The position numbers and the translations under genes were made by a program. This document shows, piece by piece, positions 17,239 to 25,069 of a stretch of 64,000 nt of DNA. Each line of letters starts with the position of its first letter. Position 1 is the stretch's first letter. The DNA comes from Streptomyces abikoensis (GTDB lineage Bacteria > Actinomycetota > Actinomycetes > Streptomycetales > Streptomycetaceae): positions 186,001 to 250,000 of the forward strand of contig NZ_BMRT01000007.1 in the NCBI RefSeq assembly GCF_014648775.1. Reading direction: 5' to 3'. The notes under the pieces were generated by a model. The model did no database searches. It was given only the letters and a program-made list of their open reading frames with translations, and had not been told where the DNA came from.

Positions 17239-17541
17239 GTGCCGACTTACCAGTACCAGTGCACCGAGTGCGGCGAGGGCCTCGAGGCGGTGCAGAAGTT
17301 CACGGATGACGCCCTGACCGTGTGCCCCCAGTGCGACGGACGCCTCAAGAAGGTGTTCTCGGCGGTCGGCATCGTCTTCAAGGGCTCGGGCTTCTACCGG
17401 AACGACAGCCGTGGCGCGTCGTCCAGCAGCACCCCGGCGTCGAAGTCGACGTCTTCTTCCTCTTCCTCGTCCTCTTCGTCCTCGTCGTCCTCCACGACGG
17501 CGAGCTCGTCGACCACGACCAGCAGCAGCTCGGCCGCCTGA
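17239..17541 (+). CDS. FmdB-family zinc-ribbon protein with poly-Ser tail (Ruc-like chaperone candidate)
   Basis: 100 residues. The N-terminal zinc ribbon has Cys8/Cys11 and Cys29/Cys32 (YQCTEC and VCPQC) and the FmdB core YQYQC...GIVFKGSGFYRND. Residues 55-100 are almost only Ser, Thr and Ala and must be disordered. GTG start follows a perfect AGGAGG. Mycobacterial Rv0991c (Ruc), a redox-regulated chaperone of this family with a disordered tail, is HrcA-controlled. The CIRCE-like site here supports the same heat-shock role, though that is inferred. A 12-bp hairpin terminator follows. Confidence 0.92.
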   Translation: MPTYQYQCTECGEGLEAVQKFTDDALTVCPQCDGRLKKVFSAVGIVFKGSGFYRNDSRGASSSSTPASKSTSSSSSSSSSSSSSSTTASSSTTTSSSSAA

Positions 17542-17569
17542 CGCGCGCGCCTGCCTGTACCCAGCTTCT

Positions 17570-17615
17570 CCACGGAGCCCGTCGCCCCCTCTCCCGGGGA
17601 CGGCGGGCTCCGTGG
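17570..17615 (+). terminator. hairpin terminator after the FmdB-like gene
   Basis: 12-bp perfect stem between 17570-17581 and 17604-17615, 29 bases after the stop codon and before the MTA phosphorylase gene. Confidence 0.7.
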
Positions 17616-17646
17616 CGTGCGGGGACGGGGCGGTTAGGGTGAGCGC

Positions 17647-18552
17647 ATGGCCGAGACCAGCAGCGCAGCGACGACCGCGAACACTGCGGGAACGACGAAC
17701 ACGGCGACGAGTGCGGCGCCGAACACGGCGGAGATAGGGGTCATCGGGGGCTCGGGGTTCTACTCCTTCCTCGACGACGTGACCGAGATCACGGTGGAGA
17801 CGCCCTACGGGGCGCCGAGCGACTCGCTGTTCCTGGGCGAGCTCGCGGGCCGGAAGGTGGCCTTCCTGCCCCGTCACGGCCGCGAACACCGCACTCCCCC
17901 GCACCGCATCAACTACCGGGCCAACCTCTGGGCCCTGCGCTCGGTGGGCGTCCGGCAGGTCCTGGGCCCGTGCGCGACGGGCGGCCTGCGGCCGGACTAC
18001 GGACCGGGCACCCTGCTCGTGCCGGACCAGCTCGTGGACCGTACGAAGTCCCGCGCCCAGACGTTCTTCGACGGGGAGCCGCTGTCCGACGGCTCGGTGC
18101 CCAACGTGGTCCACATGACCTTCGCCGACCCCTACTGCCCCGCCGGGCGCTCGGTGGCCCTCGGGGCGGCGCGCGGGCGCGGCTGGGAGCCGGTGGACGG
18201 CGGGACGATGGTCGTGATCGAGGGGCCGCGCTTCTCCACCCGGGCCGAATCGCGCTGGCACGCGGCGCAGGGCTGGTCGGTGGTCGGCATGACCGGTCAC
18301 CCGGAGGCGGTCCTCGCCCGTGAGCTGGGGCTCTGCTACACGTCGATGGCGCTGGTCACGGACCTGGACGCGGGCGCGGAGGCCGGTGAGGGCGTCTCCC
18401 ACGAGGAGGTGCTGCGGGTCTTCGGCGAGAACGTGGACCGGCTGCGCGAGGTGCTGTTCGACGCGGTGGGCGCGCTGCCGAAGACGGCGGACCGGGACTG
18501 CCTGTGCACGCGGGCGCACGACGGATGGGATCTGGGGATCGAGCTGCCGTAA
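17647..18552 (+). CDS. mtnP: S-methyl-5'-thioadenosine phosphorylase
   Basis: 301 residues. GVIGGSGFYSF binds phosphate, LPRHGREHRTPPHRINYRANLWAL and IEGPRFSTRAESR are MTAP/PNP-II blocks, and GMTGHPEAVLARELGLCY is the C-terminal signature. It phosphorolyses methylthioadenosine to adenine and methylthioribose-1-phosphate. The Gly-His-Pro in GMTGHPE differs from the Asn/Met-Thr pattern of many MTAPs, so related purine nucleosides remain possible. The first 28 residues are a Ser/Thr/Ala-rich extension with no family match; ATG follows AGGGTGAG. Confidence 0.9.
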   Translation: MAETSSAATTANTAGTTNTATSAAPNTAEIGVIGGSGFYSFLDDVTEITVETPYGAPSDSLFLGELAGRKVAFLPRHGREHRTPPHRINYRANLWALRSVGVRQVLGPCATGGLRPDYGPGTLLVPDQLVDRTKSRAQTFFDGEPLSDGSVPNVVHMTFADPYCPAGRSVALGAARGRGWEPVDGGTMVVIEGPRFSTRAESRWHAAQGWSVVGMTGHPEAVLARELGLCYTSMALVTDLDAGAEAGEGVSHEEVLRVFGENVDRLREVLFDAVGALPKTADRDCLCTRAHDGWDLGIELP

Positions 18553-18599
18553 GGGGACGGGGGCGCGGGCGGGGGCGGGGGCTCCCGAGGGTGACGAAG

Positions 18600-18608
18600 T
18601 TGTCCACA
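18600..18608 (+). promoter_or_regulatory. DnaA-box-like nonamer
   Basis: TTGTCCACA matches the Streptomyces DnaA-box consensus exactly. Two related sites with mismatches occur at 18618-18626 and 18719-18728. No dnaA/dnaN genes are nearby, so this is not oriC; it may titrate DnaA or be chance. Confidence 0.35.
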
Positions 18609-18718
18609 ACCGGCGAGTAGTCCACAGCCCTCAGCGGGACCGGCGCGGAACGGGGATCGTAGGGAACGTCAGCAGACGCTCCCTCTCCTCCTCCCCCCGG
18701 CCCGTCAGGTGGTGTTCC

Positions 18719-18964
18719 ATGTCCACAGCGCCCGCAGCACCCGCTCCCCGCTCCTTGGCCTCCGTTTCCCGCTCGTTCCCCGCGCCCTGGACCCCTCCGG
18801 GGCGCCGGGTGCCGATGTTCGCGCCGGTGCGCGTGGGGCGGCGCGGGCGGCGCCGACGCGCCCGGGCGCGGGTTTGCGGATTGGACAGACCAGCCAGACT
18901 CTCTCGTATGTTATGGAATCGGCCATTCCGGCATAGGTACGTACAGAGAGAGGTTGTTCGGTGA
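18719..18964 (+). pseudogene. 81-residue ORF, possible remnant of a SAF/CpaB-like gene
   Basis: Open frame MSTAPAAPAPRSL... with basic PVRVGRRGRRRRARARV stretch and a weak AGGTGG upstream, whose TGA overlaps the mscL GTG by four bases. In related genomes a SAF-domain protein with a similar Pro-rich, Arg-rich N-terminus stands between mtnP and mscL (from memory). Here the membrane helix and SAF domain are absent, suggesting a large internal deletion. It could also be chance coding in GC-rich DNA. Confidence 0.3.
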
Positions 18965-19449
18965 GCTCCGGGAGCGATAAGAAAACAGGAGTCCTCGGGG
19001 GTTTCAAGGCCTTCCTGATGCGGGGCAACGTGATCGACCTCGCGGTCGCCGTCGTCATCGGAGCGGCGTTCACCAACATCGTGAACTCTGTGGTGAAGGG
19101 CGTCATCAACCCCGTCGTGGGTGCCTTCGGCACCAAGGACCTCGAACGCTACGCGTCCTGCATCAAGGGCCCCTGCACCCGTAACGCCGCGGGCGAGGTC
19201 ACCAAGGGCGTCTACATCCAGTGGGGCTCGGTACTCAGCGCCACGCTGACGTTCCTGATCACGGCGGCGGTGGTCTACTTCCTGATGCTGCTGCCCATGA
19301 AGCGCTGGCAGGACCGCCAGGCCGCCAGAACACCGGCGGAGACCAAGCCGGACGAGCCCACCGAGATCGAGCTGCTGGCCCAGATCCGCGACACCTTGAT
19401 CGAACAGCGCCGAGGCCCGGGCACGGACTCGGTCCCGGCCCAACGCTAG
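18961..19449 (+). CDS. mscL: large-conductance mechanosensitive channel MscL
   Basis: 162 residues. N-terminal FKAFLMRGNVIDLAVAVVIGAAFTNIVNS is the MscL TM1/pore signature and TFLITAAVVYFLMLLPM is TM2. An insertion KDLERYASCIKGPCTRNAAG with two Cys forms the periplasmic loop, longer than in E. coli. The channel opens under membrane tension to release osmolytes during hypo-osmotic shock. GTG start follows GAGAGAGG. A strong GC hairpin terminates it. Confidence 0.95.
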   Translation: MSSGSDKKTGVLGGFKAFLMRGNVIDLAVAVVIGAAFTNIVNSVVKGVINPVVGAFGTKDLERYASCIKGPCTRNAAGEVTKGVYIQWGSVLSATLTFLITAAVVYFLMLLPMKRWQDRQAARTPAETKPDEPTEIELLAQIRDTLIEQRRGPGTDSVPAQR

Positions 19450-19470
19450 AAGCACAAAGGGGGAGGGGAG

Positions 19471-19504
19471 GGTGGGGGGGAGGGAGGGCCCCCTCCCCCC
19501 CACC
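19471..19504. terminator. 14-bp GC hairpin between mscL and a convergent small gene, inside a G-tract
   Basis: Perfect 14-bp stem 19471-19484 with 19491-19504. Together with the upstream run of G-blocks (19459-19488) the plus strand could alternatively fold into a G-quadruplex. Confidence 0.75.
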
Positions 19505-19534
19505 AGCTGCCGAACAACAGCCCGGCAGGCAGCC

Positions 19535-19726
19535 TCAGCAGTGGTGGGGCGGCTTCTCGTCCAGGAAGCGGGCCAGGTCGGCGGCGCTGCCGCCGGTGGC
19601 CGGGCGGTCGCCCCAGCCGCGGTCGGTGTCGTCGGAGGACTGCCGGTCCAGCGGGTCGTCGAAGATCAGCGCGGCGGCCGGGGACGCGGGGTCCCGGCGG
19701 GGCGCGGGCTCAGGGGCGGTGCTCAT
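19535..19726 (-). CDS. small conserved-type hypothetical protein
   Basis: 63 residues: an Ala/Pro-rich start, acidic middle (FDDPLDRQSSDDTDRGWGDRP) and C-terminal AADLARFLDEKPPHHC. The codon third-position GC and the internally charged sequence look like a real soluble protein. Start chosen at ATG 19726, where the upstream repeat-encoded PSAELPSAG segment ends. No function recognised; it is convergent with mscL. Confidence 0.6.
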   Translation of the reverse strand: MSTAPEPAPRRDPASPAAALIFDDPLDRQSSDDTDRGWGDRPATGGSAADLARFLDEKPPHHC

Positions 19727-19790
19727 GCGTCCAGGGTACGGGCGCCCCCGGCCGGAAGGCCGCGAGCCGGCGAGACCGCCGGCTACCCCG

Positions 19791-19846
19791 GCACCCGGCA
19801 GCTCGGCACTCGGCACCCCGGCACTCGGCAGCTCGGCACTCGGCAC
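19791..19846. repeat. 15-bp tandem repeat (about 3.7 copies)
   Basis: Units gcacccggcagctcg, gcactcggcaccccg, gcactcggcagctcg and a partial fourth unit alternate with a 30-bp super-period. It lies between the small minus-strand gene and ltrA and may separate or modulate their promoters. Confidence 0.85.
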
Positions 19847-19893
19847 ATGACGTTCGGCGCGCGGCAGGCCCGTACGGCGGTGACAATCGCCCC

Positions 19894-21120
19894 ATGAGCG
19901 ACGAGGAGCCGCACGGGGAGCCGCCGCCTCCCGCCCGCCACTCCGGCGTCCTGCGCCGGATGACCGCGCGCGGGCGGGACGAGGAGCACCGGGCCGCGAC
20001 GCCCCTCGAGCTCTTCTTCGACCTGTGCTTCGTCGTCGCGGTCGCCCAGGCCGGCAGACAGCTGGTCCACGCGCTCGCCGAAGGGCATCCCGGACACGGC
20101 ATTCCGGGTTATTTGATGCTTTTCTTCGCAGTGTGGTGGGCCTGGGTCAACTTCAGTTGGTTCTCCTCCGCGTACGACACGGACGACGTCGTGTACCGCG
20201 TCGTCACGCTCGTCCAGATCGCGGGCGTGCTGATCCTGGCGGCGGGCATCCCGCGCGCCTTCGACGAGGCGAACTACACGGCCGTCTGGCTCGGCTACGC
20301 CGTGATGCGGCTCGCGCTCGTCTCGCAGTGGCTGCGGGCCGCACACGGCGCCACCGGGGCCGAGCGGCGCACGGCGCTGAAGTACGCCGTCGGCGTCTGC
20401 CTGTGCCAGGTCGGCTGGCTCGGCCTGCTCCTGCTGCCGGACCGGGCCAAGCCCTGGGTGTTCCTGGTGATGGCGATCGTCGAGATGGCCGTTCCGGCCG
20501 TCGCCGAGGCGTCCTACCAGACCGCCTGGCACCCGCACCACATCGCCGAACGCTACGGCCTGTTCACGATCATCGTGCTGGGCGAGACCGTGTCGGCCGC
20601 CACGGTCGCCGTCCAGTCCGCGCTGGACGAGCACGAGGCGGTGGGGGAACTGCTGCCGATCGCGAGCGGCGGCCTGCTACTGATCTTCGCGGCCTACTGG
20701 ATCTACTTCGCCGTGCCCATCCACCTCCACCTGGCGTCCAACCGTCAGGCGTTCCTCTGGGGCTACGGCCACTATCTGGTCCTCGGCTCGGCTGCGGCCA
20801 TCGGCGCGGGCATCGAGGTGGCGGTGGAGGAGTCGGTGGGCAAGGCGCACATCTCCACGTTCGCGGCGTCGGCCTGTGTCACCGTTCCCGCCGCCCTGTT
20901 CATGTTCTGCGTCTGGCTCATCCACTCCCGCCACTACAAGCGCGGCACGGCTCAGCAGCTGGTCCTGCCGGTGTCGGCGCTGGGCGTTCTCGCCTGCACG
21001 TTCGCGGGCGGGGCGGCGGTGCTGCTGGCGGGCCTGGTCGGGGTGGCGACGGTGGCCGCAGGGGTGACGCTCTTCACGCGCAACCCGCCGGAACCCGAGC
21101 CGTCACCTCAACACAGCTGA
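19894..21120 (+). CDS. ltrA: low-temperature-requirement A (LtrA) family membrane protein
   Basis: 408 residues with about 10-11 hydrophobic helices. TPLELFFDLCFVVAVAQ and the ERYGLFTIIVLGETV block are LtrA signatures; the latter's Glu and Arg are conserved in the family. LtrA was first linked to growth of Listeria at low temperature; the biochemical function remains unknown. The ribosome-binding site is poor, so translation may be weak. It is followed after 38 bases by a P1 peptidase gene, possibly co-transcribed. Confidence 0.9.
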   Translation: MSDEEPHGEPPPPARHSGVLRRMTARGRDEEHRAATPLELFFDLCFVVAVAQAGRQLVHALAEGHPGHGIPGYLMLFFAVWWAWVNFSWFSSAYDTDDVVYRVVTLVQIAGVLILAAGIPRAFDEANYTAVWLGYAVMRLALVSQWLRAAHGATGAERRTALKYAVGVCLCQVGWLGLLLLPDRAKPWVFLVMAIVEMAVPAVAEASYQTAWHPHHIAERYGLFTIIVLGETVSAATVAVQSALDEHEAVGELLPIASGGLLLIFAAYWIYFAVPIHLHLASNRQAFLWGYGHYLVLGSAAAIGAGIEVAVEESVGKAHISTFAASACVTVPAALFMFCVWLIHSRHYKRGTAQQLVLPVSALGVLACTFAGGAAVLLAGLVGVATVAAGVTLFTRNPPEPEPSPQHS

Positions 21121-21158
21121 CTCCTCCATATTCTGACGGCCCGTGATACGGATGCCGT

Positions 21159-22286
21159 ATGACTGACGCTCGCCGCACGTCCACGCCCGGCCCCCAGGAC
21201 GCCCTCACCGATGTCCACGGCCTCCACGTGGGTCACGCCCATCGCAAGGGTGACGGCGCCCTCACCGGCACCACGGTCGTCCTCACCGCGCCCGGCCTCG
21301 GTGGCGCCGTCGCCGCCGTGGACGTCCGCGGCGGCGGGCCGGGCACCCGGGAGACCGACGCCCTGGACCCCCGCAATCTCGTCCAGCGCGTCGAGGCCGT
21401 CGTCCTGACCGGCGGCAGCGCCTTCGGCCTGGACGCGGCGTCCGGTGTCATGGCGTATCTGGAGGACGCGGGCCGGGGCTTCCGGGTGGGGCCGGATCCG
21501 GCGCAGGTCGTCCCGGTGGTCCCGGCGGCCGCCCTGTTCGACCTCGGCCGGGGCGGCGACTGGCGGGCCCGTCCGGACGCCGCGCTGGGCCGGGAGGCAG
21601 CCGAGGCGGCGGCCCGTACGGCACCGGGGGCGCCCGTCGCCCTGGGCACGGTCGGCGCGGGCACGGGCGCGGTGGCGGGCGGGCTCAAGGGCGGCATCGG
21701 CACCGCCAGCGCGGTCCTCCCCTCCGGGGTGACGGTCGCCGCGATCGCCGCTGTCAACGCGGCGGGTTCCGTGGCCGACCCGGCGACGGGCGTGCTCTAC
21801 GGGCGGCTGTACGAGGGCCGACCCGTCACCTACCCCTCCCCCGAGCGCCACCGGGCGGCCCAGGAGGCCCTCGCGGCGGCGCGGGAGGAGTCGGCCCGGC
21901 GCTGGGCGGGTTCCGTGCGTCCCCCGCTCAACACCACCATCGCCGTCGTCGCCACCGACGCCGTCCTGACCCGCGCCCAGGCCCAGAAGCTCGCGGGCAC
22001 CGCCCACGACGGCCTGGCCCGCGCGGTCCGGCCGGTCCATCTGCTGACCGACGGCGACACGGTCTTCGCCCTGGCCACGGGCGCCCGCCCGCTGCCGGTG
22101 GAGGAGCACCTGCCCGGCAGCGCGGACTTCTCGGCGGGGGCGCTCAACGAGATCCTCGCCGCCGGTGCGGACGTTCTGACCCGCGCCGTGGTCAAGGGCG
22201 TCCTCGCGGCGGAGGGCGTCGACGGGCCGGGCGGCGTCTTCCCCGCCTACCGCGACCTGTACGGCCCGGGCTCCACGGACGCCTGA
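21159..22286 (+). CDS. P1-family (S58, DmpA-like) peptidase
   Basis: 375 residues. LTGGSAFGLDAASGVM and the Gly-rich VGAGTGAVAGGLKGGIGTAS are P1/DmpA blocks, and NTTIAVVATDAVL (258-270) aligns with the segment where this family cleaves itself to free an N-terminal Ser/Thr nucleophile, here probably Thr259. Related enzymes are L-aminopeptidase/D-esterases or beta-aminopeptidases. No signal peptide, so cytoplasmic. Physiological peptide substrate unknown. Convergent with the following MFS gene. Confidence 0.88.
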   Translation: MTDARRTSTPGPQDALTDVHGLHVGHAHRKGDGALTGTTVVLTAPGLGGAVAAVDVRGGGPGTRETDALDPRNLVQRVEAVVLTGGSAFGLDAASGVMAYLEDAGRGFRVGPDPAQVVPVVPAAALFDLGRGGDWRARPDAALGREAAEAAARTAPGAPVALGTVGAGTGAVAGGLKGGIGTASAVLPSGVTVAAIAAVNAAGSVADPATGVLYGRLYEGRPVTYPSPERHRAAQEALAAAREESARRWAGSVRPPLNTTIAVVATDAVLTRAQAQKLAGTAHDGLARAVRPVHLLTDGDTVFALATGARPLPVEEHLPGSADFSAGALNEILAAGADVLTRAVVKGVLAAEGVDGPGGVFPAYRDLYGPGSTDA

Positions 22287-22329
22287 CCGCCGTGAGGGGG
22301 CCACGGGCGGTGGGGTGGGTGCCCCCCGC

Positions 22330-23874
22330 CTACACCGCGACCGGCGCCTCGGTGGTCTGAGCCGGCAGCGCCACCCCCGCGGCGTCCCCGACGCCCTCCG
22401 CAGGAGCCACGGCCTTGCGCGGCAGCGCGAACATCAGGGCAAGCACCACGCCCAGCACCGCCGCGACCCACCACATGCCGTGCCGGAACGCCGCCCCGAA
22501 CGCCTCACCCGCGCGCCCGCGAGCCACCTCGCCCTCGTCGAGGGCGTTGAAGAAGACGACCGACACCAGGCCCAGCCCCACCGCGTTGCCCAGCTGCTGC
22601 GTGGTGTTTATCAGGCCGGACGCCGAGCCCGAGTGCTCACGCGGCACCCCGGCGATGACGGTCTCGGTCAGCGGGGCGACGATCAGGCCCATGCCGAGAC
22701 CCATGACGGTCAGCGGAAGGGCCATCTGCCAGGGGTGGATGCCCGTCCCGAAGTGCTCGGCCTCCCAGATGTAGAGCAGGACGCCGGCCATCATCGACAG
22801 CGCACCGGCCTGCAGCACCTTCCGCCCGAAGCGGGGGACGAGCTTCTGCACGGAGAGGCCCGCCGCCACCGACACGGCGATGGAGAAGGGGATGCCGGTC
22901 AGGCCCGCCCGCAGCGGGCTCCAGCCGAGCCCGATCTGCATGTAGAGGGTCCAGATCAGGAAGAAGACACCGCAGGCGACGCCGAAGGCGACCTCGACGC
23001 CGATGCCCGCCGCGAAGCTCTTGACCTTGAACAGCGACAGCTCGACCAGCGGCGAGCCGTCCTTCCGCGACTTGTGGCGCTCGTAGAGGACGAAGAGGAC
23101 GAAGACGACGACGCTCCCGGCCATGCAGAGGAAGCCCCACAGCGGCCAGCCCAGCTCGCGGCCCTGCGTCAGCGGGTAGAGCAGCATCAGCAGCCCGCCG
23201 GTGGCGAGGGCGACGCCCACCAGGTCCAGCTTGAGGGCCTGGGGCGCGCGGGACTCGGAGATGTAGCGGCGGCCCATGATCAGGCCGGCGATGCCCACGG
23301 GCAGGTTGACCAGGAAGATCGGCCGCCACTCCAGGCCGAAGAGGTTCCACTGGGTGAGCAGCGCGCCGAGGATGGGGCCGGAGACCGCGCCCAGGCCGAC
23401 GACGGCGCCGAACATGCCGAAGACCTTGCCGCGCTCGTGGGCGGGGAAGGTGGCGTGGACGATCGCCAGCACCTGCGGCACCATCAGCGCGGCCGTGGCG
23501 CCCTGGAGGACGCGCGCGGCGACGAGGAGGTGCGGGTCGCCCGCGACGCCGCAGAGCATCGAGGCGAGGGTGAAGCCGCCCATGCCGAGGAGGAACACAC
23601 GACGGCGCCCGTATATGTCGCCGAGGCGGCCACCGGTGATCAGTCCGGCGGCGAAGGCGAGGGCGTAGCCCTCGGTGATCCACTGGAGGATGCTGAAGGA
23701 GGCGCCGATGTCCTTCTGGATGCTCGGCATGGCGATGTTGACGATGGTGACGTCCACCAGGTCCATGAAGGAGGCGGTCATCACCACGGCGAGCGCCAGC
23801 CAGCGGCGGCGGTCTGCGGTGGCGTCGGGGGAGGCCCCGGCGGCGGGCGGGTCGGTGGTGGCGGTGCTGGTCAC
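22330..23874 (-). CDS. MFS drug/proton antiporter, DHA2 (14-TM) family
   Basis: 514 residues with 14 predicted helices. MDLVDVTIVNIAMPSIQKDIG (the LDxTVxNVALP-like motif C region of TM1) and GGRLGDIYGRRRVFLLGM (motif A) mark EmrB/QacA-type exporters. GTG at 23874 (TSTATTDPP) was preferred, 10 bases after AAAGG; a GTG 16 codons upstream is the alternative. It is divergent from a WYL-domain regulator, with an imperfect palindrome between, so drug-responsive control by that regulator is likely. Confidence 0.92.
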   Translation of the reverse strand: MTSTATTDPPAAGASPDATADRRRWLALAVVMTASFMDLVDVTIVNIAMPSIQKDIGASFSILQWITEGYALAFAAGLITGGRLGDIYGRRRVFLLGMGGFTLASMLCGVAGDPHLLVAARVLQGATAALMVPQVLAIVHATFPAHERGKVFGMFGAVVGLGAVSGPILGALLTQWNLFGLEWRPIFLVNLPVGIAGLIMGRRYISESRAPQALKLDLVGVALATGGLLMLLYPLTQGRELGWPLWGFLCMAGSVVVFVLFVLYERHKSRKDGSPLVELSLFKVKSFAAGIGVEVAFGVACGVFFLIWTLYMQIGLGWSPLRAGLTGIPFSIAVSVAAGLSVQKLVPRFGRKVLQAGALSMMAGVLLYIWEAEHFGTGIHPWQMALPLTVMGLGMGLIVAPLTETVIAGVPREHSGSASGLINTTQQLGNAVGLGLVSVVFFNALDEGEVARGRAGEAFGAAFRHGMWWVAAVLGVVLALMFALPRKAVAPAEGVGDAAGVALPAQTTEAPVAV

Positions 23875-23951
23875 AGGGGTCTTGCCTTTCCTCTTTCCTG
23901 CGCGCCGGATCGTTTCCCTCACCCGGTGCGCCCACCACGCTAGGGGGCGTA

Positions 23952-23970
23952 TAGGTCAGGTCATGTCCTA
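23952..23970. promoter_or_regulatory. imperfect palindrome between divergent MFS and WYL genes
   Basis: TAGGTCAGG-T-CATGTCCTA, with 7 of 9 base pairs symmetric, 22 bases before the regulator start. Candidate operator for the adjacent WYL-family regulator. Confidence 0.5.
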
Positions 23971-23991
23971 GATGCCTGCCACCCTGGTGAG

Positions 23992-24960
23992 ATGACGGAC
24001 ACCCCGGCACGGCTGCTGAATCTGCTCTCTCTCCTCCAGACACCTCGCGAATGGCCCGGCAGCGAGCTCGCCGAGCGGCTCGGCGTCAGCTCCCGCACCA
24101 TCCGGCGGGACATCGAGCGGCTCCGCGACCTCGGCTACCCCGTACAGGCAACGATGGGGGCCGAGGGTGGGTACCGGCTGGCGGCCGGAGCCGCCCTGCC
24201 GCCGCTGGTCCTGGACGACGAGGAGGCGGTCGCCATCGCGGTGGGGCTGCGAGCGGGCGCGGGCCATGCCGTGGAGGGCATCGAGGAGGCGTCGGTGCGG
24301 GCCCTGGCCAAGCTGGAGCAGGTGCTGCCCGCCCGGCTGCGGCACCGGGTCTCGGCCCTGCAGGCCGCGACCGTGCCGCTCACGGGTGGCGACGGCGCGA
24401 CCGTGGACCCCCGCACGCTGACCGTGATCGCCTCCGCCGCCACCGGTCACGAGCGGCTCCGTTTCGCGTACCGCAAGGGTGACGGCACGGAGACGAAGCG
24501 CCTGGTGGAGCCGCACCGGCTGATCAGCACGGGCCGCCGCTGGTATCTGGTGGCGCATGACGTGGAGCGCGACGACTGGCGGACGTTCCGGGTGGACCGG
24601 GTGAGCGAGCCCTTCGCGACGGGGGCCCGCTTCGTCCCGCGCGAGCTGCCGGTGCCGGACGCGGCGGAGTACCTGAAGCGGTCGATGGCGGGGCTCCAGC
24701 CGACGTACCGGCTCGTGGTCACGTTCCGCGCCCCGGCCGAGTCGGTGGCCGCCCGGCTGCCGAACTGGCTCGGGGTGCCGGAGCCCGTCGACGCGACGAC
24801 GTGCCGGCTGGACGTCACCGCGTCGGACTCCGTGGAGTGGGTGGCGCTACGGCTGGCGATCGTGGACTGCGAGTTCGAGGCGCACGAGCCGCGCGAGCTC
24901 GTGGACCACCTGCGCGAGCTGGGCGCCCGCATCGGCAGGGCGGCGACGGCCGGGTCCTGA
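23992..24960 (+). CDS. HTH/WYL-domain transcriptional regulator (DeoR-like)
   Basis: 322 residues. N-terminal winged helix: PGSELAERLGVSSRTIRRDIERLRDLGYPV (about 18-47). The WYL domain (residues about 140-215) shows GRRWYLVAHDVERDDWRTFRVDRV, and a WCX-like C-terminal domain follows. WYL domains sense small ligands or nucleic acids. It is divergent from the DHA2 exporter, the classic arrangement for local control of efflux. Ligand unknown. Confidence 0.92.
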   Translation: MTDTPARLLNLLSLLQTPREWPGSELAERLGVSSRTIRRDIERLRDLGYPVQATMGAEGGYRLAAGAALPPLVLDDEEAVAIAVGLRAGAGHAVEGIEEASVRALAKLEQVLPARLRHRVSALQAATVPLTGGDGATVDPRTLTVIASAATGHERLRFAYRKGDGTETKRLVEPHRLISTGRRWYLVAHDVERDDWRTFRVDRVSEPFATGARFVPRELPVPDAAEYLKRSMAGLQPTYRLVVTFRAPAESVAARLPNWLGVPEPVDATTCRLDVTASDSVEWVALRLAIVDCEFEAHEPRELVDHLRELGARIGRAATAGS

Positions 24961-24999
24961 GCCCCCGCGCACACGGCGAACGCGTAGGCGAACATAAAA

Positions 25000-25037
25000 G
25001 GGCCCCGGCGCAAGGGGGGGGAGATGCGCCGGGACCC
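25000..25037 (-). terminator. intrinsic terminator of hrdD
   Basis: 13-bp stem (one G-U) between plus-strand 25025-25037 and 25000-25012, followed on the minus strand by TTTTATG. It also ends the opposing WYL gene. Confidence 0.85.
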
Positions 25038-25069
25038 GGCCTGCTGGCTTATAACCAGATTAGACCCGT

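Noticed and set aside
17400..17541. Frameshift producing the poly-Ser end of the FmdB-like protein
   Set aside because: The zinc ribbon and tail are in one frame, and low-complexity Ser/Ala tails are usual in this family in actinobacteria.
18600..18728. Replication origin
   Set aside because: Only one perfect DnaA box and no dnaA/dnaN neighbours.
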